Part shown: one piece after another, positions 9,136-17,790 of the stretch | Position numbering within the stretch: the stretch's first letter is position 1 | How the letters are laid out: each line of letters opens with the position of its first letter | DNA from: Clostridia bacterium | GTDB lineage: Bacteria > Bacillota > Clostridia > Christensenellales > Aristaeellaceae | Direction of reading: 5' to 3' | Length of the DNA: 32,345 bases | Assembly (NCBI GenBank): GCA_024404245.1 | Contig: JAKSQH010000019.1 | Span: forward strand, 1-32,345 | Notes under the pieces: generated by a model | Told to the model about the DNA's origin: nothing | The model's input: the letters and a program-made list of their open reading frames with translations, nothing else | The model's database searches: none | Position numbers and translations under genes: made by a program

Positions 9136-10089
9136 TCAGGTACCTACCCTTCCCAGCAGTGAGCTGACTGCTTTTTTACACAGAATCATAACCAGGAACA
9201 GCAGCGTCGCGATGGCGGACGCGTAACCCATTTCAAAGCGGCTGAAACCGTAGTCGAACAGGTGCGTAACCACCGTGCGCGCAGCATAGTCCGTCGAAGG
9301 ATAACCGCACAGGGCTCTCGGAACGTCGCATACGTTGAACGCGGATGTGATGCTCATAACGGCGCCGAACAGCAGCATGGGTTTCATGCTGGGCAGGGTG
9401 ATATGATACAGTTCCTGCCAGCGGTTCCGTACACCGTCCACATAGCCCGCTTCATACATGCTCCTGTCAATGCTCTGGAAACCGGCGACAAAACTCAGGA
9501 AGCCCGTGCCCATGCTCATCCACAGGATTACAATAATCAGAATCGTCATCATGTAACGCGGGTCGGTCAGCCACAGTTTCGGCGCTTCGATAATGCCGAA
9601 TTCCGTCAGCAGAGAGTTCAGCCAGCCGTAGGCGTCACCGCGGAAAATGATGGAGAATACCGTGAACGCGTTTCCTGCGATGGACGGCGCGTAGAACACG
9701 ACCACCGCGATGGTTCTGAGCCATTTCGGCAGTTCGTTGATAAACCACGCGAACATGAAGGAAAGGATATATCCGACGGGGCCGGTAATCACGGCGATCA
9801 CGAACGTGTTCTTCACAGAGGTCAGGAACACCTCGTCCTGCAGGACCAGATTGATATAGTTGTCAAACCCCGTAAAGCGCGCGGGTTCCAGAATGTTGTA
9901 GTATGTGAAGCTATAGAAAATGGAGATGGCAATCGGCAGAATAAAGAATGTGATGAAGAGAATGGCATACGGCGCAAGGAACAGATAGCAGACCTTGTTT
10001 CTCTTTGCCTGAGCGAGTCCGTAGCGGAACTGCTCCTTCTTCATTTCAAAATACTTGGGGAGTAACGGCTTATTCATCGTCTTTTGCAT
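9136..10089 (-). CDS. sugar ABC transporter permease, MalF/UgpA type
   Basis: 317 residues when started at the ATG at 10087-10089, which has GGAGG about eight bases upstream. A longer reading frame opens at 10161 but would run back into the preceding gene. Six hydrophobic segments are visible. The cytoplasmic loop is at about 213-235 (EAGYVDGVRNRWQELYHITLP), where the second Ala of the usual EAA triplet is Gly. It pairs with the MalG-type gene that follows at one base. Together they form the first of the two permease pairs in this cassette; the substrate is probably an oligosaccharide or a glycan fragment, inferred from family only. Confidence 0.9.
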   Translation of the reverse strand: MQKTMNKPLLPKYFEMKKEQFRYGLAQAKRNKVCYLFLAPYAILFITFFILPIAISIFYSFTYYNILEPARFTGFDNYINLVLQDEVFLTSVKNTFVIAVITGPVGYILSFMFAWFINELPKWLRTIAVVVFYAPSIAGNAFTVFSIIFRGDAYGWLNSLLTEFGIIEAPKLWLTDPRYMMTILIIVILWMSMGTGFLSFVAGFQSIDRSMYEAGYVDGVRNRWQELYHITLPSMKPMLLFGAVMSITSAFNVCDVPRALCGYPSTDYAARTVVTHLFDYGFSRFEMGYASAIATLLFLVMILCKKAVSSLLGRVGT

Positions 10090-10111
10090 GGTCTTCCCTC
10101 CTTCCCTTTCA

Positions 10112-12997
10112 TCAGTCAATCGGCAGATTGAATTCACGGCGTTTGATCTTGATTTCTTCATTAATCGTACGCGTGTAATTCAGCAGCGATTCTCTCGGGT
10201 CGATCTTCTCATTGATCACCTTACGAATGGCGTTGGTAATATGACGCGTTGTGGAGTAACCGCCGGCGATTTCGGGGAAGCCGCGCGTCATGGACATCTG
10301 TTCCTCCAGCACGCCCAGCTGCTCACTTGACCACGCAAGCTGCTTCAGCGCATTACGGTTCGCTGTCTGGTATCTGGCGCTCGCGCCCAGAATACTTTCC
10401 ATCTCGCGTCCGAAGCGGACCTGGCTTTCTTCGCTGACCCACCACTTCATGAATTCCCACGCGTTCTTCTTCACGGTTTCGTCGTCCGTAGCGACCATCA
10501 GCGTGCACAGTCCGTCCGTATGCACCGTGCGGTCCAGCGTTCCGTCATCCTTCACCGTTCCGGGGAACAGGGTGAAATCCCACAGTCCTCTGATTTCAGG
10601 CGCGGAAACCATCAGCGTATTGTAGGTCGCGTAGGAAGCGAGACCGATGGGCATCTCGCCGCTGCGGAAACGGCTTACGAAGTCGTATACAATCGGCAGG
10701 CCGTAGTCGTTATACAGGCTGGTATACAGTTTAAACGCGGTAACACCGTTTTCACTGTCAATCAGCGTCTTCCGTCCGTCGGCGGCGTACACATCCCCGC
10801 CGTTCTGGTAAATCAGAGAGTTGAAGATCGAGATATCGGCCAGTCCGATATCCGGGAAAGGCACACCCACCGTCAGGCTGTTGCCCTGGATGGTCGGCAG
10901 CATATTGATGATATCTTCCCAGGTCTGCGGCACTTCCAGTCCCAGTTCATCAAGCACGTCCTTGCGGTAGAAGAGCAGGTTGAAGTTCTGGGTTTCCGGC
11001 AGGCCGTACACGCCTGCGTGCTGTCCGTCGTTGTAGGTCAGCGGATCCAGAATGGACTGATAGAAGGGTTCCACAGCCGTCTCGAAATCTTCAAACTGGG
11101 TCAGGTCCACCGCCGCGTTACGCATAGCGTAGTTCACCGCGAACCATCCGCTTACGCTCATCACGACGTCAGGACCGTTGCCGGCCACCACGGCTGTCAG
11201 AATCGCGTTCGCATCAACCAGTTTGACATTGACCTTGATGCCGCTGTTCGGCGTAAAAGTATCGTCGATCATGGTTTTGAGTACGGTGGACTGGTCACGG
11301 CCGGTCACAATCCATACTTCAATCGCGTCATGCATATCGTCATATTTGTTGCCCAGCGCGTTGTAATCGACAAAGAAGGAAGCGAAGCAGGAACGGATCT
11401 CGTGCCATGCCCTGTTGAAGAAATTCTCATGGACGGACGGAATCTTCGCTCCCGTGCCGGATACAACAATCATATCCACATCCAGCTTGCTTTCGGACAT
11501 GTTCTGCATGGCCGTACCGAGAGAGGTGATGTTGTCCTTGAAGTTTGTAAAGGACTCGGTCATCCTGTATCTGTCCTTCACAAAGCTTTCAAGCTGCACA
11601 GCCAGTGTCTGCGCCACGGCGACACGGTCACTCTTCTGCCCTGTGATCGCGACGGTGTCATCCACCAGTTTGTAAAGCCGCTTGCTTTCCAGCTCCATCG
11701 CGCTGATAACTTCCGGATAAACGCCTTCGATGTTGTAATCGCGAAAACGGTCGGGCGTCGCGCCGGTCAGCACCAGCACCTTGCGGTAAATCTGATTCAG
11801 GCGGAAAATGCTGTCCTCAACTTCCTCCAGCACAGCACCCATTTCGCCCATCGTCACTTCCATCCGGATGGTATGGGTACCCGCGGTCAGCCAGAAGTCG
11901 AACGGTTTTCCGTTCTCATCGCTCAGCGTCCGCATTTCCCAGTTTGTATCATATTTGAAGGAGACAGACGCGAGATCCTCAAACGGAACTTCACCGTCGA
12001 TATATACGGTACGGCAGCTCATCGCGCCGCGCTGATACATCTGGCGGGCCTTGATGCTGATGTTGTACCAGCCGTCCTCCGGTATTTCCATATCCCACTG
12101 GATCCACTGCCCCGCGATATTCCACGGGTCACCGCCGATATAGTTCATCACGGTGTGATACACATCATTCGGCTCGGTGGCGGGAGACGAACGGTCGTAC
12201 CGGGGATACAGCGAAGGCGCGGAACGAACGGTGGAGTCCTCACCCTGAATCGTGATGATCGCACTGTTCGCTTTCGTTTCGTCCGCGGCCGGCTGCGCTT
12301 CCCTGTACGCGTCGTATGTCCGGTATTGCTGAACAGGCGTCAGTGTAAGGCTGTTAATGATAACCTTCTCATTTACGGCGTTCAGCGTCAGCGTGTTCTC
12401 GCCTTCGGCAAACCAGAACTGATACGGCTCGCTGATATATCCCATATCATCACGGAAATAAGCCGTCTGTTTCTCATACCTCTCGGTCTGGCTCGGACGG
12501 ATCTCGTTTCCCTGATTATCCTTGTTAATCTCGCCGGCATTTGTCCACAGGCGGCTGAAGCACAGTGTGCTCGCTCCTTCAAACGGCAGCTCACCGTTGA
12601 TGAGTACCTCACGCTCCACATCCACGCCACGGCTTTCAACCGTTGTGTATTCCATCCGGATATTGTACATTCCGGCCTTCGGAACGCTCACCTTCCAGGT
12701 CACTTTTGAGCCGTCTTCGGTATAAATACCGTCACCGCGCGTTTCCGCGGCACCTTCCGACTCAAAGCTCTGCATATCCACCGGGATTTCCATGTCACCG
12801 GAAACGGCATCCGCGTGCTTTTCCAGGTATCCGGAATAGGTGTTTTCACGGCTGATGCCTGTCACATCCGCGGAAAGATCACTGTCCTTGTACTTGGCAC
12901 TGAAATCACTGCTGTTACCGCTGAGCAGGATAACAGCCGCGACGAGCAGCGCGATCAGAAGGACAATGATAAGGGTGTTGCGTCCTTTTCTGGTCAT
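10112..12997 (-). CDS. membrane-anchored solute-binding protein with tandem carbohydrate-binding-like modules
   Basis: 961 residues, more than double the usual 400-550 for this family. An N-terminal hydrophobic segment (about 7-26) after a basic start has no Cys lipobox and should act as an anchor. Two similar strand-rich modules follow, at about 75-225 and 247-385. Both contain the pattern of CBM6/CBM35-like domains: a weave such as WKVSVPKAGMYNIRMEY or WDMEIPEDGWYNISIKARQ, then an INGELPFEG or IDGEVPFED turn and a WFAEGENTLTL or WLTAGTHTIRM segment. Residues about 390-540 are helical. Residues about 555-961 form a SBP_bac_1-type domain (GNGPDVVMSVSGWFA; YGLPETQNFNLLFYRKDVL; AWEFMKWWVS). It is the first gene of the cassette, so both the modules and the binding domain probably see the same extracellular glycan. 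Confidence 0.85.
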   Translation of the reverse strand: MTRKGRNTLIIVLLIALLVAAVILLSGNSSDFSAKYKDSDLSADVTGISRENTYSGYLEKHADAVSGDMEIPVDMQSFESEGAAETRGDGIYTEDGSKVTWKVSVPKAGMYNIRMEYTTVESRGVDVEREVLINGELPFEGASTLCFSRLWTNAGEINKDNQGNEIRPSQTERYEKQTAYFRDDMGYISEPYQFWFAEGENTLTLNAVNEKVIINSLTLTPVQQYRTYDAYREAQPAADETKANSAIITIQGEDSTVRSAPSLYPRYDRSSPATEPNDVYHTVMNYIGGDPWNIAGQWIQWDMEIPEDGWYNISIKARQMYQRGAMSCRTVYIDGEVPFEDLASVSFKYDTNWEMRTLSDENGKPFDFWLTAGTHTIRMEVTMGEMGAVLEEVEDSIFRLNQIYRKVLVLTGATPDRFRDYNIEGVYPEVISAMELESKRLYKLVDDTVAITGQKSDRVAVAQTLAVQLESFVKDRYRMTESFTNFKDNITSLGTAMQNMSESKLDVDMIVVSGTGAKIPSVHENFFNRAWHEIRSCFASFFVDYNALGNKYDDMHDAIEVWIVTGRDQSTVLKTMIDDTFTPNSGIKVNVKLVDANAILTAVVAGNGPDVVMSVSGWFAVNYAMRNAAVDLTQFEDFETAVEPFYQSILDPLTYNDGQHAGVYGLPETQNFNLLFYRKDVLDELGLEVPQTWEDIINMLPTIQGNSLTVGVPFPDIGLADISIFNSLIYQNGGDVYAADGRKTLIDSENGVTAFKLYTSLYNDYGLPIVYDFVSRFRSGEMPIGLASYATYNTLMVSAPEIRGLWDFTLFPGTVKDDGTLDRTVHTDGLCTLMVATDDETVKKNAWEFMKWWVSEESQVRFGREMESILGASARYQTANRNALKQLAWSSEQLGVLEEQMSMTRGFPEIAGGYSTTRHITNAIRKVINEKIDPRESLLNYTRTINEEIKIKRREFNLPID

Positions 12998-13014
12998 GAG
13001 TCCATCTCCTGTCC

Positions 13015-13032
13015 GTTTTACACGCGTAAAAC
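13015..13032. promoter_or_regulatory. 18-bp palindrome resembling a LacI-family operator
   Basis: Seven-base arms (GTTTTAC at 13015-13021 and GTAAAAC at 13026-13032) flank ACGC, giving a palindrome with CG at its centre, as many LacI/CcpA-type operators have. It lies about 85 bases downstream of the predicted start of transcription and 17 bases before the start codon of the 961-residue binding protein, so a bound repressor would act as a roadblock. Assignment to a regulator family is inference. Confidence 0.4.
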
Positions 13033-13114
13033 GATTTTTGGAATCTGTGTAATTGTCACTTCTGTGCAGATGTAATCAGAAAAACTGGTTAATTTGCACA
13101 AATATAGACACTAT

Positions 13115-13143
13115 ATTATAGCAATCGGAAAAACCGGTGTCAA
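13115..13143 (-). promoter_or_regulatory. consensus sigma-A promoter of the carbohydrate-uptake cassette
   Basis: On the minus strand: TTGACA (13138-13143), 17 bp, TATAAT (13115-13120), with TGC directly before the -10 box. Both hexamers match consensus exactly. The untranslated leader to the start codon at 12997 is about 110 bases. A promoter this strong normally needs a repressor, which fits the palindrome at 13015-13032. The rest of the 304-base gap (12998-13301) holds only AT-rich sequence and the pheT terminator. Confidence 0.85.
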
Positions 13144-13234
13144 CGGATAAAGGATATACACTTATATTGATTTCGAAGAAAAACAATATTGTATGCAAAG
13201 CAGCGAACTTTTCGCGTTTTTTATTTTTCAGTAT

Positions 13235-13275
13235 AAAAAAGCGGCGGCGATGTCATCTTCCGGCTGACATCGCCG
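13235..13275 (-). terminator. intrinsic terminator after pheT
   Basis: An 11-bp perfect stem (13245-13255 with 13265-13275, 9-base loop) is followed on the minus strand by six T residues (13240 down to 13235). It lies 27 bases after the pheT stop and separates the synthetase operon from the sugar cassette. Confidence 0.9.
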
Positions 13276-13301
13276 TCACGATTTTCTTTTGAATATATAA
13301 A

Positions 13302-15692
13302 TTACGCGCGAATCACGGCGCCCATGCCTTCCGCCGCTTTCAGCAGCTTATTCATGGCTTTCGTGATCTCATCCTCGGTCAGGGTATGATCCGCTCCGCG
13401 GAAAACAAAGCTGAACGCGATGGACTTTTTGTCCGCTCCCAGTGCCGCGCTGCGGTATACATCGAACATCTTCGCGTCTTCCAGAATCTTTCCGGCCGCG
13501 CCGCGCATCAGGCTGAGCAGCGGACCGACCTGGGTTGTCTCCGGCATAACCAGCGACAGGTCGCGCGTTACAGCGGGGTACCTCGGCATGGGCTTCACTG
13601 CGCCCATCGGCTGCTTCAGCGCGGCGATCTGATTCAGATCCAGTTCCGCCACGTACGCACGCTGCGGCATATCGAACTTTTCACGTACTTCCGGATGAAT
13701 TTCGCCCAGTGAGCATACAATTTCTCCGTTGTGCTTCAGCACGGCGCGGCGGCCCGGATGATAGTACACCTCACCGCCTGCTTCGCATTCCGTGTCAATG
13801 CCGAAGCCCGTCAGAAGGCTTTCCGCGACAGCGCGCAGGGTAAAGAAATCAACTTTTCCGCCATACATGCCCAGGCACAGTTTGCGCGTTTCAGTCGGCA
13901 GGTTTTCTTCCGTCCGGTGAATCGGATCAAAGACGCCGGCCGCTTCGTACAGGCTTGCCTTTTCGTTGCCGTGGTTCATGTTCAGTGCCAGGGTCGAGAG
14001 CATGCCCGGCACCGGCGTGGAACGCATCACACTGGTATCCTCACCCAGCGGGTTACGGATCGGCAGCATGTTCAGCCGTTCGTCATTTTCCGGCAGACCG
14101 AGTTTCTCCACACTCTTCGGGCTTACAAAGGAGAAGTTCATGATTTCGCGGAAGCCGAGCCCGCAAAGCTTGCGGCTCACGCTGTCCTTCAGCCGCATCG
14201 CTTCGCTGCGGCCGCCCGGTGTCGTTTCGCCGCGCAGCAGTGTGCCGGGAATATGATCATAGCCGTATACTCTCAGCGCTTCTTCGCTCAGGTCCGCTTC
14301 ACCCGTCACATCCTGCCGGAAATCCGGTACGGTTACCGTCAGCATATCGCCTTCGCGTTCAACGCCGAAATGGAGCTGCTTCAGAATGCGTACAATTTCA
14401 TCCGCCGGGATGTCAACACCGGTGCGCTTCGCGATCCGTTCGCATGAAGCCGTAATGACCTGCTTTTCCTCCGGGTCGGGATAAATATCAATTACGCCGC
14501 CTACAACATCACCTGCATCCAGTTCATGGATCATCTGGCACGCGCGGTTCATGGCCTCCATGGCGGTTTTGACACTGACGCCCTTTTCAAAGCGTCCGCT
14601 GCTCTCCGTGCGGATGCCGAGCGTGCGGCTTGTCACACGGGTTGAAGCACGGTCAAACACGGCGCATTCGAACATCATTGTCCGGGTATTCTCAGTGATC
14701 TCGCTTTCCTCTCCGCCCATGATACCGGCCAGGCAGGAGGGCTTTTTCGCGTCGCAGATCACCAGCTGGCCGCCGGACAGCGGATGTTCTTTCCCGTCCA
14801 GCGTTGTAATCTGCTCGCCCGCTTCGGCGCGGCGTACGATAATATGACGGCCGTCCACCTTGTCAAGGTCGAAAGCGTGCATCGGATGTCCGGTCTCAAG
14901 CATCACGAAGTTGGTGATATCCACAACATTGTTGATGGACCGCATGCCGGCACCGTACAGGTACTTGCGCAGCCACATCGGGCTCTCCCCGACACGCACG
15001 TTTTTCACCACACGCGCGATATAGCGCGGGCACAGGTCATTCGCTTCCACGTCCACCCGCACATAATCATGCACATCGCCGTCCGCCTCAGTCACGGTGA
15101 TCTCCGGTTTTTTGAATTCCGTTCCGCACGCCACGGCCGTCTCTCTGGCCAGTCCCCATACGCTCAGGCAGTCGGGCCGGTTTGCGAGCACTTCAAAATC
15201 CATTACGGTATCGTCAAGTCCGAGTATGGGCTTTACGTCGGCGCCGAGCGGATAATCCTCATGGAAGATCAGCAGACCCGCGCTGCCGACGGAGGGATAC
15301 AGTTCCACCGGCACGCCCAGCTCATCGGAAGAGCAGAGCATACCGCAGCTTTCCACACCGCGCAGCTTCCCCTTTTTGATTTTGACGCCGCCGGGCAGGC
15401 AGGCGCCGACCGTTGCCACGGGAACCAGAATACCCGCCTCGCAGTTGGGCGCGCCGCAGACAATCTGAAGCGGCTCACCGCTGCCGATATCAACCGTGGT
15501 CACATGCAGATGATCACTGTCGGGATGTGCTTCGCAGGTCAGCACTTTTCCGACTACCACACCGCTGAAACCGCCGCCGAGGTCCTCATAACCCTCCACG
15601 CCGTTTCCGATCATGATCATTTTGTTCATATAGTTTTCCGCGTCCGTCAGAATCGGAGCGTACTCGCCGATCCATTTCATCGGTACTTTCAT
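13302..15692 (-). CDS. pheT: phenylalanine-tRNA ligase beta subunit
   Basis: 796 residues, the normal size for the bacterial long form. It forms the alpha2-beta2 enzyme with PheS that attaches phenylalanine to tRNA-Phe in the cytoplasm. Domains in order: N-terminal piece; OB-fold tRNA-binding domain at about 43-150 (VVVGKVLTCEAHPDSDHLHV; QIVCGAPN); B3/4 editing domain at about 210-370 (TTLDGKEHPL; GIMGGEESEI); B5 domain at about 400-475 (FRQDVTGEADLSEEALRVYG); catalytic-like core; ferredoxin-like anticodon-binding domain at about 705-795 (MPRYPAVTRDLSLVMPE). AGGAGGG precedes the ATG. It follows pheS by 28 bases in the same operon and ends at a strong terminator. Nothing unusual seen. Confidence 0.97.
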   Translation of the reverse strand: MKVPMKWIGEYAPILTDAENYMNKMIMIGNGVEGYEDLGGGFSGVVVGKVLTCEAHPDSDHLHVTTVDIGSGEPLQIVCGAPNCEAGILVPVATVGACLPGGVKIKKGKLRGVESCGMLCSSDELGVPVELYPSVGSAGLLIFHEDYPLGADVKPILGLDDTVMDFEVLANRPDCLSVWGLARETAVACGTEFKKPEITVTEADGDVHDYVRVDVEANDLCPRYIARVVKNVRVGESPMWLRKYLYGAGMRSINNVVDITNFVMLETGHPMHAFDLDKVDGRHIIVRRAEAGEQITTLDGKEHPLSGGQLVICDAKKPSCLAGIMGGEESEITENTRTMMFECAVFDRASTRVTSRTLGIRTESSGRFEKGVSVKTAMEAMNRACQMIHELDAGDVVGGVIDIYPDPEEKQVITASCERIAKRTGVDIPADEIVRILKQLHFGVEREGDMLTVTVPDFRQDVTGEADLSEEALRVYGYDHIPGTLLRGETTPGGRSEAMRLKDSVSRKLCGLGFREIMNFSFVSPKSVEKLGLPENDERLNMLPIRNPLGEDTSVMRSTPVPGMLSTLALNMNHGNEKASLYEAAGVFDPIHRTEENLPTETRKLCLGMYGGKVDFFTLRAVAESLLTGFGIDTECEAGGEVYYHPGRRAVLKHNGEIVCSLGEIHPEVREKFDMPQRAYVAELDLNQIAALKQPMGAVKPMPRYPAVTRDLSLVMPETTQVGPLLSLMRGAAGKILEDAKMFDVYRSAALGADKKSIAFSFVFRGADHTLTEDEITKAMNKLLKAAEGMGAVIRA

Positions 15693-15720
15693 CGTTTTTC
15701 CCTCCTTCGCGCTTCTCGTC

Positions 15721-16749
15721 TCACCGGAACTGATTCAGGAACCGCACATCGCCTTCATACAGCAGCCGCAGATCCGGAATGCTGTAACGCTGCATGGCAA
15801 TGCGTTCCAGACCGATACCGAACGCGAAGCCGGAATAGATTTCCGGATCAATGCCGCAGTCCGCGAGCACTTTGGGGTTCACCATACCGCCGCCGAGCAC
15901 CTCAATCCAGCCGGTGCCCTTGCATACACGGCATCCCTTACCGTGGCACGCGGCACAGGTAAGGTCGACCTCCGTGCTGGGCTCGGTAAACGGGAAAAAG
16001 CTGGGGCGGAAACGTGTTGTAATGCCCTTGCCGTAGATCCTCTCCGCAAACGCGTTCAGTGTTCCGCGCAGATCGGCCATATTGACATCCTTGTCAACAA
16101 CAAGACCCTCCATCTGATGGAAGACCGGGCTGTGCGTGGCATCCATTTCATCCGCGCGATACACGCGTCCGGGGCAGATCACACGGATGGGAGGCTTGCG
16201 GCTGAGCATCGTGCGTGCCTGTATCGGGCTTGTATGCGTACGCAGTACGATATTATCGTCAATGTAGAAGGTATCCTGCGCGTCACGCGCGGGATGATTC
16301 TTCGGAATATTCATGAGCTCAAAGTTGTAATGATCCAGCTCCACTTCCGGACCTTCCACCACTTCAAAACCCATGCCGGTAAAGCAGTCAATCATTTCAT
16401 TCATCACAAGCGTGATCGGATGCTCTCCGCCTTCGGCCGGCAGGTCCACGGGCTGCGTTACATCAATGGCTTCCCGTTTCAGTGCTTCCTCGCGTTCCTT
16501 TGCCTTCAGAACGGCCAGTTTCTCATCCAGCATGGCGGTAAAGCTTTCACGGGCTTCATTGATCAGCTGACCTGCCTGCGGTCTTTCTTCGGGAGACAGC
16601 TGACCCATACCGCGCAGCAGTGCCGTCAGCTCTCCCTTTTTACCGAGAATCCTGACGCGCAGGTTATCAAGCAGCTGGGTCGTTTCCGCCTGTTCAAGCT
16701 CATTTGTCAATATTGTCCGGATCTCATTGATCCTTTCACTCATACCCAT
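15721..16749 (-). CDS. pheS: phenylalanine-tRNA ligase alpha subunit
   Basis: 342 residues, typical length. It is the catalytic subunit, a class II synthetase: an N-terminal coiled coil (about 1-90), then motif 2 (LRTHTSPIQARTML), the FHQMEGLVVD segment, and motif 3 (GFAFGIGLERIAMQRY) near the end. A CxxCxGKGCxxC cluster followed by KGTGWIEVLGGGMVNP (about 260-295) is the form common in Bacillota. The start at 16749 has a GGCGG/AAAGG-like ribosome site; the ATG two codons later is an alternative. There is only about 65 bases of leader and no T-box structure, unlike many Bacillota synthetase genes. Confidence 0.97.
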   Translation of the reverse strand: MGMSERINEIRTILTNELEQAETTQLLDNLRVRILGKKGELTALLRGMGQLSPEERPQAGQLINEARESFTAMLDEKLAVLKAKEREEALKREAIDVTQPVDLPAEGGEHPITLVMNEMIDCFTGMGFEVVEGPEVELDHYNFELMNIPKNHPARDAQDTFYIDDNIVLRTHTSPIQARTMLSRKPPIRVICPGRVYRADEMDATHSPVFHQMEGLVVDKDVNMADLRGTLNAFAERIYGKGITTRFRPSFFPFTEPSTEVDLTCAACHGKGCRVCKGTGWIEVLGGGMVNPKVLADCGIDPEIYSGFAFGIGLERIAMQRYSIPDLRLLYEGDVRFLNQFR

Positions 16750-16820
16750 TCGTCTTTCCGCCTTTCATCTACAGGCCCGCATACACAGCGCGGCATCGCC
16801 CGCATCAAAATGATTTGTTT

Positions 16821-16849
16821 ATTTTAGCACTCGCGTCCGTTCATTGCAA
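16821..16849 (-). promoter_or_regulatory. promoter of pheS-pheT
   Basis: On the minus strand: TTGCAA (16844-16849), 17 bp, TAAAAT (16821-16826) with TGC just before it (extended -10). It overlaps the very end of the zinc-binding-protein gene region (that gene ends at 16855), so pheST has its own promoter rather than being read from upstream alone. Confidence 0.7.
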
Positions 16850-16854
16850 CAATT

Positions 16855-17772
16855 TCATTCTCCGAGCGCTTCCCTGAGGACGCGCATATTTTCACGCATA
16901 ACCGTTTCATAGTAATCGTACGGCACATCCGTTTCCGGTCCGGTAACCACAGGATCCAGTGAATAGATCACCGCTCCGGTTTCCGCCGCCAGTGTTCTGG
17001 CGCTCAGGTCCTCATACTGTGGTTCCGCGAACAGCGGAGGAACGCCGAGCTCGCGCACCGTGACGATCAACTGTTTCAGCTGTGTCGGCGTCAGCGTTTC
17101 GCCGGGTTCCCGGTTCACAACGGCAGCCACATTCAGCCCGTATGCTCTCGCGAAATACGGAAACGCCTCGTGGAAAGTAATAATGTCCCTGCTTTGCAGA
17201 TCCTTCAGGCCTTCTCTCAGCTCATTGTCCAGCTGTTCCAGGCGCAGCGTGTACTCCTCCAGATTGGCGCTGATCTGTTCCGCGTATTGCGGAAACGCGT
17301 CCGCCAGTCCTTTGGCCAGATTCGCGGCCATCACGGCGGCGTTGCCGGCGTCGAGCCAGATATGGGCGTTCACTTCCGCCTCGTCCGCGTCCTCATCCGC
17401 CGTTTCCGCGTTGCCGATCACCAGCCCGGTGACGTTTTCTACCAGCGGTATTCCGTCAGCCGCGGTGATGACCGTCAGCTCCGGAAATGCTTCAAACACG
17501 TTTTCCAGATAGCTTTCCATCCCGGCTCCGTTTACCAGAAATACGTCCGCTTTCGCCAGCGCCTTCATATCCCCTGTCTGCAGCTGATAATCATGCAGGC
17601 AGCCCGTGTCCGGCGATGCCAGATTCTCCACGGTAATGCCGTCGATACCCTTTGTCAGATTCAGCGTCAGCAGCCAGATCGGGTAAAACGAGGTGACCGC
17701 TGTTTCCGCCGCGGCAGCCGTGCACACACACAGCACCGCGAATACCATCAGTAATGAAATAACTCTTTTCAC
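16855..17772 (-). CDS. zinc/manganese-type ABC substrate-binding protein (ZnuA/AdcA family)
   Basis: 305 residues, starting at a GTG (17770-17772) behind GGGGGT. A signal peptide (about 1-22) ends in Ala-rich sequence with no convincing lipobox. Likely metal ligands of the cluster A-I fold are present: H60 (GCLHDYQ), H137 (NAHIWLDAGN), H201 (TFHEAFPYFAR) and D273 (SLDPV). Where ZnuA proteins have a His-rich loop, this protein has an acidic one (ETADEDADEAE, 123-133). It should hand Zn2+ or Mn2+ to a membrane importer, but no permease or ATPase gene is adjacent. It follows an unknown gene by 18 bases and is probably co-transcribed with it. Metal identity is not determined. Confidence 0.88.
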   Translation of the reverse strand: MKRVISLLMVFAVLCVCTAAAAETAVTSFYPIWLLTLNLTKGIDGITVENLASPDTGCLHDYQLQTGDMKALAKADVFLVNGAGMESYLENVFEAFPELTVITAADGIPLVENVTGLVIGNAETADEDADEAEVNAHIWLDAGNAAVMAANLAKGLADAFPQYAEQISANLEEYTLRLEQLDNELREGLKDLQSRDIITFHEAFPYFARAYGLNVAAVVNREPGETLTPTQLKQLIVTVRELGVPPLFAEPQYEDLSARTLAAETGAVIYSLDPVVTGPETDVPYDYYETVMRENMRVLREALGE

Positions 17773-17790
17773 AATTTACCCCCGTTTGCT

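Noticed and set aside
9136-10161. longer start for the MalF-type permease at 10161
   Set aside because: It would overlap the end of the preceding binding-protein gene by 50 bases, and the ATG at 10089 has a good ribosome site.
10520-12709. 729-residue open frame on the plus strand opposite the 961-residue binding protein gene
   Set aside because: It has no ribosome site or recognisable domain; the minus-strand protein is clearly real, and GC-biased codons keep the opposite frame open.
14784-15962. 392-residue open frame opposite pheT/pheS
   Set aside because: It spans the border of two firmly identified genes on the other strand and has no family motif.
16750-16820. T-box leader expected before pheST
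   Set aside because: The leader is only about 65 bases and lacks the specifier stem, T-box sequence and terminator.
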